Origin: Nostoc sp. B(2019) | GTDB lineage: Bacteria > Cyanobacteriota > Cyanobacteriia > Cyanobacteriales > Nostocaceae | NCBI RefSeq assembly: GCF_010091925.1 | Contig: NZ_WVID01000001.1 | Span: forward strand, 248,001 to 312,000 | Length of the DNA stretch: 64,000 nucleotides | Direction of reading: 5' to 3' | Shown: positions 8,673-16,762 of the stretch, piece after piece | How positions within the stretch are numbered: the stretch's first letter is position 1 | Layout: each line of letters starts with the position of its first letter | Notes under the pieces: model-generated | Database searches by the model: none | The model's input: the letters and a program-made list of their open reading frames with translations, nothing else | Told to the model about the DNA's origin: nothing | Made by a program: the position numbers and the translations under genes

Positions 8673-9698
8673 TCAAACTTGATTTTTATTCATATTGTCT
8701 TGCACATAAACATCTCTGATCGGGAAGGGAATTTGAATTCCTTCTTGCTGATAGCGTTTGTGTAATTTCTTAATAAATATATGTTTCCCAATACGCTGGT
8801 CGAAAAATTCGCTGACGCGCATATAAAGCGTAAAATCTATACTAGAATCGCCAAAACTGTGAAATCTAATATACGGTTCATTTTCTAATAATTTGGGTGC
8901 AATCTCTTGCATGACTTCTTTGGCAACTTCTACAGTTACTCTTTCGACTTGTTCCAAATCACTATCATAGCTTACGCCTACATTCAGCGTTAAAGTGATT
9001 TCCTTTGCAGGTAAATGATAGTTAGTAAAAATCGCGGATGCTAATTTAGAATTAGGTACAATTACTACGTTATTAGAAATTTCTCTGATCGTCGTATTAC
9101 GCCAAGAAATATCTATAACATATCCTTCATGTCCCGCATCTAATTTTACGTAATCACCAGTTCTAACTTGCTTAGAAATGATTAAGTAAAAGCCAGAAAA
9201 CAAATTTGCTAGTGTGTCTTGTAGTGCCAAACCAACTGCTAAACCACCAATACCTAATGTCGTAACTATCGGTGTAATTTCAATACCCAACGTTTGCAAT
9301 AGGATTAATGTTCCTAAAACCAAAACAGCAGTTTTAGCAAGGTTAGAAATTAGTGATGTGGGAACCCCTTCTGCTCTGCGAATATATAGATTAACAAAAC
9401 CAGCCGTCAATCTTGCCAAGAATAATGTAACTGAATATAGTAATGCGATCGTCAGAATCTTTTGCATTACGATCGCAATATCTGGCTTGAGAGGAGAACT
9501 CAGGATTGCCCAAAAAAAACCGCCAAGGACAAACCAAATAAAGGTCATCCGGTGCAAGGAATGAAATATAATTTCACCCCCAGCAATTCTTTTATTAGCA
9601 ACAAACTTCTCTAGTTTTTTGAAGATAACTTTTTCACCAATTATTCCAGCTAATAAGCCAGCTAGAATAAATGCAATCGGCGTAATCCATTGCATCAT
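8673..9698 (-). CDS. Mechanosensitive ion channel, MscS family
   Basis: Small-conductance mechanosensitive channel of 341 residues. The N-terminal half has four hydrophobic segments (about 5-22, 47-68, 78-98, 125-142). The pore-lining TM3 glycine/alanine pattern, LGIGGLAVGLALQDTLANLFSGF, lies around 147-170, followed by the MscS beta domain (VRTGDYVKLDAGHEGYVIDISWRNT) and a mixed alpha/beta C-terminus. It is expected in the inner membrane, releasing solutes on osmotic downshock. It is transcribed with the methyltransferase direction but 81 bases upstream of it, so an operon is possible. Confidence 0.93.
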   Translation of the reverse strand: MMQWITPIAFILAGLLAGIIGEKVIFKKLEKFVANKRIAGGEIIFHSLHRMTFIWFVLGGFFWAILSSPLKPDIAIVMQKILTIALLYSVTLFLARLTAGFVNLYIRRAEGVPTSLISNLAKTAVLVLGTLILLQTLGIEITPIVTTLGIGGLAVGLALQDTLANLFSGFYLIISKQVRTGDYVKLDAGHEGYVIDISWRNTTIREISNNVVIVPNSKLASAIFTNYHLPAKEITLTLNVGVSYDSDLEQVERVTVEVAKEVMQEIAPKLLENEPYIRFHSFGDSSIDFTLYMRVSEFFDQRIGKHIFIKKLHKRYQQEGIQIPFPIRDVYVQDNMNKNQV

Positions 9699-9764
9699 AG
9701 CAATTTTTCATTTAGAATTTGAGATTCAGAAAATCAGCTTTTTCGATGTGATTATGGCTAAATT

Positions 9765-10286
9765 TTACCTTGTTAATTGCCGGATTAACTGCTTGAGATT
9801 TTCTGGACTTAGGGTAACTTTCACTTCTAGCTGTTGCGTCGCATCCCGTAAAGTAAGAATGTAGTTGTCACCGGATGGATTGTATGAGTACTCAGGATTT
9901 GTTATAGAAATTGTCTCATAGGAGATGGACGGCAAGCCGACGCGAATCACAAGTTCTTTTTGGGACTGGGGGAAAATGTATAAATATTGGCGGAGGCTAT
10001 CAAGTATAAGTTGACGTGGTGTGGTGTTACGTTCTTGAGACGAATCAGGTTTATGCCAATAAAGAGTAATACCACGAATTTCTGGCTGGGCAACCGTAAA
10101 GACTTCATCAAACCGCTTTGATTCCCAATCAAGTTGATCGACTTGAATATTTTGGGGAATTATTCGCTGTTGCCAGGTGATTTCTTTGCCGTTGAGGTTT
10201 GTCCACCATTGGCGGATGGTAGCTAAGTAATTGGGATTTTCTGGATTGCCGCTACCTTGTTGCCAGACTGTTTTCAGTTGCGTCAT
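9765..10286 (-). CDS. Hypothetical cyanobacterial protein
   Basis: 173 residues with no motif I recognise. There is no signal peptide or membrane segment. The sequence has a WW-containing start (IRQWWTNLNGKEITWQQRIIP), a central mixed region with FDEVFTVAQPEIRGITLYWHKP, and a C-terminal helix that ends LKQLIRQLTR. Codon use resembles its neighbours, and the length and lack of interruption argue for a real gene. Its 5' end lies 168 bases from the chosen HDAC start in a divergent arrangement. The upstream-extended form of the HDAC frame would overlap it, which is another reason to reject that extension. Confidence 0.7.
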   Translation of the reverse strand: MTQLKTVWQQGSGNPENPNYLATIRQWWTNLNGKEITWQQRIIPQNIQVDQLDWESKRFDEVFTVAQPEIRGITLYWHKPDSSQERNTTPRQLILDSLRQYLYIFPQSQKELVIRVGLPSISYETISITNPEYSYNPSGDNYILTLRDATQQLEVKVTLSPENLKQLIRQLTR

Positions 10287-10454
10287 TGGTTACAAAAAAG
10301 CACAGAGGCTTGCTTGTTATGTTCTTCTTTTAGCTTCCAGTTTAAACAACACTTGGGTGTGTCTGATGTGGGAGACATAAACATTGTTGTTAATTATCTA
10401 AAAATCTCTTGGCTGACTTGGCGCAAGCCTCTAATGCGGTTAAAAATTTATAAC

Positions 10455-11372
10455 ATGGACTTGCCAATTATTTACCACCCAGATTATATTGCCCCACTAC
10501 CTGAAGGGCATCGCTTCCCGATGTCCAAGTTCCGACAACTCTACGAATTGCTGTTAGCTGATGGTGTAGCGAATCAAGAACAATTTCACACCCCCGAACG
10601 TCCGCCGCAAGAGTTGATAGAGTTAGTCCATACCCCAAGCTACGTTCAAGCTTACTGTGAGGGAACCCTAGACGCCAAAGCACAGCGACGCATCGGCTTG
10701 CCTTGGAGTCCAGCACTGGTAAATCGTACCTGTATAGCGGTTGGTGGTACAATACTCACTGCCAAGCTGGCACTAAATCAGGGTTTAGCTTGCAATACTG
10801 CTGGTGGTACTCATCATGCCTTTCCCAGTTATGGATCTGGTTTTTGTATTTTCAATGATTTAGCGATCGCCTGCCGCGTTTTACAAAAACTCGGACTTGT
10901 CCAAAAAATCCTAATTGTGGATTTGGATGTTCATCAAGGTGACGGCACTGCTTTTATCTTCCAAGATGATGAGAGTGTTTTTACTTTCTCCATGCACTGC
11001 GAAGTCAATTTCCCCGGTACTAAACAAAAAAGCGATTTAGATGTTCCTTTGCCAGTGGGAATGGAGGATGATGCTTATCTGCAAACTTTAGCAAAGTATT
11101 TATCAGATTTATTGTCAGAAGTCAAGCCAGATTTAGTATTTTATGATGCTGGAGTTGATCCACACATAGGCGATCGCCTGGGAAAATTAGCTTTAACTGA
11201 TGCTGGCATTTTCCGGCGAGAAATGCAGGTTTTAAGTACGTGTATGAGTAGTGGTTATCCTGTCGCTTGCGTGATTGGCGGTGGTTACGCCGATGATATG
11301 AAGTCTCTCGTCTGGCGGCACTCTCTGGTACATCGCGCCGCTAGTGAAGTTTATCGGCAGTACCAACCATAA
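10455..11372 (+). CDS. Histone deacetylase family protein (class II-like / acetoin-utilisation type)
   Basis: Zn-dependent deacetylase fold, 305 residues when begun at the ATG at 10455 (MDLPIIYHPDY). This start is chosen because the family begins with the YHPDY-EGHRFPM segment; the frame upstream to 10257 has no conserved sequence. Active-site features are GGTHHAFPSYGSGFCIFND (His-His pair), LIVDLDVHQGDGT (Zn ligands Asp and His), FYDAGVDPH (third ligand Asp) and the glycine-rich IGGGYADD. Bacterial members deacetylate small acetylated amines or proteins; the substrate here is unknown. Confidence 0.92.
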   Translation: MDLPIIYHPDYIAPLPEGHRFPMSKFRQLYELLLADGVANQEQFHTPERPPQELIELVHTPSYVQAYCEGTLDAKAQRRIGLPWSPALVNRTCIAVGGTILTAKLALNQGLACNTAGGTHHAFPSYGSGFCIFNDLAIACRVLQKLGLVQKILIVDLDVHQGDGTAFIFQDDESVFTFSMHCEVNFPGTKQKSDLDVPLPVGMEDDAYLQTLAKYLSDLLSEVKPDLVFYDAGVDPHIGDRLGKLALTDAGIFRREMQVLSTCMSSGYPVACVIGGGYADDMKSLVWRHSLVHRAASEVYRQYQP

Positions 11373-11404
11373 TGAAAAAAATGCTTTAACGAACCACAGA
11401 GGCG

Positions 11405-14400
11405 TTGAGAGTGCAGAGAACAAATAAGAAAACGCGTACAGACTCAGAAGATTGGGGTTATGTCTTAGTAGGTTCGACAATTGATCGGTTGATCCGCAAT
11501 CTTGAAGGTGAAACTGCCCTAGAATCATATCCCGAATTTTGGCAGCGGCGCGATCGCGCCAACGAGTTAATGTTGGAATGTGTCGGTAAGCCTTGCCTCT
11601 TTTATATACGTCGCAAGGGTGCTGGGAAAGAGCCAAAACAAGAAATTTGGGATTTGACAATAGCGACAGATCAAGATGATTTTCAATTACCCGCAAGACT
11701 TAAGAAGCTGGGAAAAACATTAGGATTCAGAGCAGCTGTACAAAAAGACGGATACGGCGGTTTAAAGATATTCTCTGCTCATCTGCTACAAACCTTACGA
11801 GGAAGCGCTGATAGTTATGCTACGCCTTATTGCTTGCGTCTGTTGCCTAGCCATCAGCATCATATCAACATTCCGCCAGCAACATTGAAACGCATAGCAA
11901 CCACGCCAGTTTGTGGCGATCATGTGCCCACAGAGGATCAGCTTAAAGCTTGGAAAGCGTTTTTGCAAATTGAAGAAAAAATCGCTAAAGCTCGTCAATT
12001 TTGTGTGCGTTACGTGAGTCACAACTATAGCTTTAAAAGGCGAATCAGTTTTGAAATTGATGTAGCCTCAGCCACCCTTGACGGCTCTAATGAAAATCCC
12101 CTCAATGTAGAAAACTTTTGGGAACGAGTAAAGCGGGCAAAAAATGAAGAAATTAAGCTTTTCGAGACTGCTCCCACCGGAAAAAACTGGCAGAATAGCC
12201 GTCAACTAGGGTCTATTGAAGAAGTTGACCCCAAGCGTTGCATCATCAGCATCAGGCTAGAACGCGATTTAGCTGAATACATGGCAACAGAACGCTATCA
12301 GTTACCAACCACCGGATTCTTATGTTTCGAGGCAATTGGTGACATTAAACAGATTCAGCGCAAGAAAAAAGCCTTAGACGACTTGAATAATGGTTATACG
12401 CAGAATCCTTATTTAGGCAACTTCTTATTCGACGCTTCCCAAGCAAGACCTATTCAAAAAACTATCGAACTTCAACCACAAGATTTGTTGTTATCCTCTG
12501 CTAATCCTGGTCAGAAAGCAGCAGTAGAAACAGTACTTTCTGCTAAAGATCTTGTTCTTATTCAAGGGCCACCAGGTACAGGCAAAACTACCGTAATTGC
12601 CGAGATTTGCTATCAAGTTGCGCTTCGGGGTGGTCGCACTTTAATTGCTTCTCAAGCTAACCTAGCAGTTGATAACGCCCTGAGCCGATTAGTTCACAAC
12701 CCAGTAATTCGCGCAGTGCGAAAGGGACGAGCAGAGAAAGTTGGCGAGGAAGGACAGCCATTTTTAGAAGACCAAGTGATTGGCGGATGGCTAGAAAATA
12801 CTGCTACTGACTGCGAAAATAATCTTACCCAACGGCTTCATAATGTAGAAAACTTCCGTCAATTACTAACATCATCACAACGTTTCACAGCATACCTAAA
12901 AGCCGAGAAAGAATTTAATCAGAAACAAAATGAATTCAATCAAAGCAAGGCAGACTTAGAAGCAAACTGGAAAAAACAAGAAACAGCCTACCAGGAAGCT
13001 GAAGTTCAAAAAAGTGAGGTTGAATCTCTAATTACAGGGTTAGAGAATTTACTAGATCCTACACAAAATATAGATTGGGAAGCTCCAGAAGTTACAAATT
13101 TTTTGCCCCGTCTTCAACCATACACAGAAGGCAACAGTTTAGTAAAAGACTTTTTGGCAAATATTCGCAAAGCCATCAAATATAGTGATGAACTTGGCTT
13201 TATTCGCCCTGCATCTGGTGCATTTGGATTGGCAATTTGGTTGCGTGAAACTGTAGTAACTGAAATTTGTGAATTTAAAACAGCACTCAGTTTTGCTCAG
13301 AATGCAACTGCGGCTATGTTGGAGGTTGCAGCTTTAGCACAAGTCATTAAACAAAATTCTACTAATCTGAATCAGCAAAAAATAGATGATCAGCAATTAC
13401 TTAATAAGCAACAAAGCTTACAGCAAACACTCCAAATTTGGCAAAATCGCAAACGCGAAATAGACTATATTATCACAGCAGTTAAAGAATGGAAGTCTAC
13501 AGCAGATTCTCATTTATATCAAGTATTAAAAAACTGCCAGCAATCTAATCTGCCATTAACAGATAATTTGGTGGATTTACCACTAGGTTTGTTAATGTTT
13601 GCTAATACATTAAAATTACAAATTGTGCCAAGGGTTTATCAACTTAACCTACCAGATTGGGAGCTACTAACAAAGGCAATGTCTTATGAAGTAGAGGGAG
13701 GTTTCACTGACAGACGGGGCAAACAGTATAATTTTAGTTATTTTTTACAGCAAAATTTAAATCAAATCCCAATGGTGCTTTCAAAGAGCGATCGCACTCA
13801 ATGGCAAGAGACTTACCAACAGTTTAATAATTATCAACTACTCACCCAAAAGCAGCGAAAATTATTAGTTGAGAATACCCAGTTTTTCTTAATTAGAATG
13901 CAACAGACTTATGGTGCATCATGGGAATGGAATAACATTGACTCTACGCTTACGCGGATTACCCAAGAATTACTAGATATCATTCTAGTAAATGCCCGAA
14001 AATGTGTCTTACAAGTCAAAACTGAAACCGAACAACAACTTCAAAATATCCAAAAACAACTACAGGTACTTCAAAAAAATGTAATCAATCAACAACAAAT
14101 ATCTATTACTCAATCTCAGGTAGAAACAGCAACACAAGATGCTAATTTAAAACTTGGTCAAGTAATCAATATTTTACAAGAACTTACCCAACAACAAAAT
14201 ATACCCGCTCAATTACGTACTCTAGCGGAACAATATCTCACCACGCAATCAAATATTTGGGATCAGCCCCAAAAATTCTCAACGCAAATACATTCTTGGG
14301 AAAGTAGTATAAATCAGCTTGAAACTTTGATTTCATTATCAGAGCCTTTTGCTGTGTTGGAGATGATTAAAAACTCTATGTGTGAGCATCTCTCACAGCT

Positions 14401-15727
14401 AAAAGAAGAAACTGCAATTTCTATGCAGCAACTCGAAAAACTCCAAATAGAATTACGTGAATTAGAAAAAGAAACAGAGCCACATCTATCAGAAAAATTA
14501 CTAGCAGAAAGAAACTGGTGGCAGATAAAATGGCAAGCAATACCTGATAAATTCAAACCAGATATTTCTCCTACAGATTTATTTAATCTAGATTTTTTAC
14601 GCGCTATCAAAGCTCGGTTTAAATATTGGCAACAGCAACTTACTAAAGACGAAACTCATCTCAATCGATATCAACACTTTGTCCAAGATTGGATTGGAAA
14701 ATTAAGAAATCCAACCGAGCGCGATCGCAACGATTTAAGGCGAATATATTTAGATAATGCCAACGTCGTCGGTATTACCTGCGTTCAAGCAGCAGGTCGA
14801 GATTTTTCTGAAGAATTCAAATACTTTGATGTTGCGATAATTGATGAAGTAAGTAAGTGTACTCCACCAGAGTTATTAATCCCAGCCCTGAAAGCTAAAA
14901 AGTTAGTAATGGTAGGTGATCATCGACAATTACCACCAATGCTAAATACTAGCACTTTAGAAGAAGTTGCTCAAGCAATTGGCAGCCCGATAGAAGAACT
15001 AACATTCTTAGAAGAATCACTTTTCAAAAGCCAGTTTGAAACTGCTGATCAAACCATCAAGCAAATGCTAAATACTCAGTATCGAATGCACCCATTTATT
15101 ATGGGAGCAATCAATCAGTTTTATGACGGTAAACTGGAATGTGGCATTTTAGATCCTGACACAAAACGCGCACATAATCTAGCAGGCACAATAATTCAAC
15201 CAGACCAGCATATTATTTGGGTAAAAATGCCTGGAGAAAATGAGTTTCAAGAGCAACGTGAAGGAACTTCTTTTTCTAATATTCGAGAAATTGATGTGAT
15301 TGAACATCTGTGTCAGCAGTTCGAGAATGCTTGGGCTTCTAGAGTTGCTAATGGTGAACCAAAAAAAGAAATCGCCGTAATTACATTTTATGGCGCTCAA
15401 CTAAGAAAAATTGATGAACGCCTGCAATCTGAACTTTTCCCTTCGCTGGAAATTCGGACTGGAACAGTTGACAGATTTCAAGGGATGGAAAGACCTGTTG
15501 TAATTGTCAGTATGGTTCGTAACAATAGTAAAGGAGATGTAGGATTTGCCAAGAAGCCAGAACGGGTAAATGTTGCTTTTTCCCGCGCTCAAGAACTCCT
15601 GATAATTGTGGGTTGTCACGATTTATTTACCCATCAATTAGGAAAAATTGGAAGCATGTATTCTGAAGTTTCAAATATTGTAAAGCGTCATGGAGGTTTC
15701 GTTGATGTTTCTCGCATCTTCAGCTAA
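11405..15727 (+). CDS. Giant SF1 (Upf1/DNA2-like, COG1112-type) helicase with long coiled-coil insertion
   Basis: About 1440 residues. ATP-dependent RNA/DNA helicase motifs are in order: QGPPGTGKTT (Walker A, about 387-396), AIIDEVSK (DEVS at 1147-1150, motif II), GDHRQLPPML (motif III), NTQYRMHP (motif IV), VDRFQGMERPVVIVS (motif V) and RVNVAFSRAQELLIIVG (motif VI). Between motifs Ia and II lies a roughly 650-residue Gln/Glu/Lys-rich region, predicted coiled coil. The first 370 residues are unrecognised and contain no kinase motifs. The start is uncertain (TTG at 11405 or GTG at 11411). Both fall in sequence resembling a common repeat (ACCACAGAGGCG), so the original N-terminus may be lost. 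The partner is probably the PLD protein at 16763. Confidence 0.9.
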   Translation: MRVQRTNKKTRTDSEDWGYVLVGSTIDRLIRNLEGETALESYPEFWQRRDRANELMLECVGKPCLFYIRRKGAGKEPKQEIWDLTIATDQDDFQLPARLKKLGKTLGFRAAVQKDGYGGLKIFSAHLLQTLRGSADSYATPYCLRLLPSHQHHINIPPATLKRIATTPVCGDHVPTEDQLKAWKAFLQIEEKIAKARQFCVRYVSHNYSFKRRISFEIDVASATLDGSNENPLNVENFWERVKRAKNEEIKLFETAPTGKNWQNSRQLGSIEEVDPKRCIISIRLERDLAEYMATERYQLPTTGFLCFEAIGDIKQIQRKKKALDDLNNGYTQNPYLGNFLFDASQARPIQKTIELQPQDLLLSSANPGQKAAVETVLSAKDLVLIQGPPGTGKTTVIAEICYQVALRGGRTLIASQANLAVDNALSRLVHNPVIRAVRKGRAEKVGEEGQPFLEDQVIGGWLENTATDCENNLTQRLHNVENFRQLLTSSQRFTAYLKAEKEFNQKQNEFNQSKADLEANWKKQETAYQEAEVQKSEVESLITGLENLLDPTQNIDWEAPEVTNFLPRLQPYTEGNSLVKDFLANIRKAIKYSDELGFIRPASGAFGLAIWLRETVVTEICEFKTALSFAQNATAAMLEVAALAQVIKQNSTNLNQQKIDDQQLLNKQQSLQQTLQIWQNRKREIDYIITAVKEWKSTADSHLYQVLKNCQQSNLPLTDNLVDLPLGLLMFANTLKLQIVPRVYQLNLPDWELLTKAMSYEVEGGFTDRRGKQYNFSYFLQQNLNQIPMVLSKSDRTQWQETYQQFNNYQLLTQKQRKLLVENTQFFLIRMQQTYGASWEWNNIDSTLTRITQELLDIILVNARKCVLQVKTETEQQLQNIQKQLQVLQKNVINQQQISITQSQVETATQDANLKLGQVINILQELTQQQNIPAQLRTLAEQYLTTQSNIWDQPQKFSTQIHSWESSINQLETLISLSEPFAVLEMIKNSMCEHLSQLKEETAISMQQLEKLQIELRELEKETEPHLSEKLLAERNWWQIKWQAIPDKFKPDISPTDLFNLDFLRAIKARFKYWQQQLTKDETHLNRYQHFVQDWIGKLRNPTERDRNDLRRIYLDNANVVGITCVQAAGRDFSEEFKYFDVAIIDEVSKCTPPELLIPALKAKKLVMVGDHRQLPPMLNTSTLEEVAQAIGSPIEELTFLEESLFKSQFETADQTIKQMLNTQYRMHPFIMGAINQFYDGKLECGILDPDTKRAHNLAGTIIQPDQHIIWVKMPGENEFQEQREGTSFSNIREIDVIEHLCQQFENAWASRVANGEPKKEIAVITFYGAQLRKIDERLQSELFPSLEIRTGTVDRFQGMERPVVIVSMVRNNSKGDVGFAKKPERVNVAFSRAQELLIIVGCHDLFTHQLGKIGSMYSEVSNIVKRHGGFVDVSRIFS

Positions 15728-15734
15728 ATCTATT
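15705..15734 (+). repeat. 30-bp near-duplicate of the PLD-gene start, copy 1
   Basis: Positions 15705-15734 match 16763-16792, the first ten codons of the PLD-family gene, at 27 of 30 bases. Read in the +1 frame relative to the helicase, copy 1 encodes MFLASSAKSI, and copy 2 encodes MFLASSAKPI. Copy 1 also contains the helicase stop codon. The simplest reading is that the two genes formerly overlapped here and DNA was inserted between them. Confidence 0.75.
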
Positions 15735-15819
15735 ACATTGTCACAAGCAATAACTAGAATTTTCACGGGAACACGGTACAATCCAGAGGAACTTTTATTG
15801 ATACCAACGCGGGTTAAGG

Positions 15820-16698
15820 ATGGAAGCAAATTTTCTGACGGCTGTTTTTCTGCCCCTAGCTCTATTTATTATCATGTTAGGCATGGGGTTAACCTTGACC
15901 CTAGAGGACTTCAAGCGAGTTGTAATCTATCCCAAAGCGGTGGTGATTGGCTTGGTAGCCCAGTTGATCATATTGCCGATTGTGGGTTTTGGCATTGCGT
16001 CGGTGTTTCCCATTGACCCACAACTAGCGGTAGGTGTGATGATTTTAGCAGCCTGTCCCGGTGGCCCTACTTCTAATATGATTACGTTTTTGGCTGGGGG
16101 TGATGTTGCTCTTTCTGTAACCCTAACAGCTATTAGTAGTATAGTTACGGTTTTTACGATTCCTTTGGTAATAAATTTGTCAATGCAGACATTTTTGGGG
16201 CAAGGAACAACGCTACAGTTACCTTTTTTAAACACCATTTTGCAGATTGCGGTGATTACACTTCTACCTGTAGCAATTGGGATGATAGCCAAGCGGTATG
16301 CACCCGGATTGGCAGACAAAGCAGATAAACCTGTGAAGTGGCTGTCCTTATTTTTCCTGGCGGTGGTAATTACTGGAGTGCTACTGCGGGAACGGAATAA
16401 TTTTATTTCTTATGTAATAGATGTGGGCTGGGCAACTCTGGTTTTGAATGTGGTAGCAATGGTTTTAGGTTTTGCGATCGCTACTTTCACCCGATTAGGA
16501 GAAAAATGCGTTACGGCAATTACAGTAGAAGTAGGAATTCAAAATGGGACTCTGGCGATCGCGATCGCTTCTAGCCCTACGCTGCTGAATACTCCCACAA
16601 TGGCCATTCCTGGGGCAATTTATAGTCTACTAATGTTTGTGACTGGTGCTGGATTTGCTTGGTGGGCTAGTCGTCGTCAAGGCTTGTTGAAAGCATAA
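15820..16698 (+). CDS. Bile acid:sodium symporter (BASS) family transporter
   Basis: An integral membrane protein of 292 residues with about nine or ten hydrophobic segments. It has family hallmarks such as LACPGGPTSNMITFLAGGDVALSV, a half-helix and crossing region that binds Na+, and EVGIQNGTLAIAIASS, the second crossing helix. In cyanobacteria members of this family carry organic anions (for example pyruvate or bicarbonate-related substrates), but the substrate here is not predictable. It is placed between the helicase and PLD genes, 92 bases after the helicase stop and 64 before the PLD start. It looks functionally unrelated to them and may have been inserted. Confidence 0.92.
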   Translation: MEANFLTAVFLPLALFIIMLGMGLTLTLEDFKRVVIYPKAVVIGLVAQLIILPIVGFGIASVFPIDPQLAVGVMILAACPGGPTSNMITFLAGGDVALSVTLTAISSIVTVFTIPLVINLSMQTFLGQGTTLQLPFLNTILQIAVITLLPVAIGMIAKRYAPGLADKADKPVKWLSLFFLAVVITGVLLRERNNFISYVIDVGWATLVLNVVAMVLGFAIATFTRLGEKCVTAITVEVGIQNGTLAIAIASSPTLLNTPTMAIPGAIYSLLMFVTGAGFAWWASRRQGLLKA

Positions 16699-16762
16699 AA
16701 GTAGTTTGCCTCATGGGTTACAAGTATTTGTACAAATTAAATTATCCAATCTTGCTCAGTTA

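Noticed and set aside
10257-10454. Upstream extension of the HDAC-family gene
   Set aside because: It has no conserved sequence, and it overlaps the start of the divergent hypothetical gene at 10286.
15690-16016. Plus-strand ORF beginning MEVSLMFLASSAK
   Set aside because: Only its first ten residues after MEVSL match the PLD gene start; the rest is out of frame across the transporter gene.
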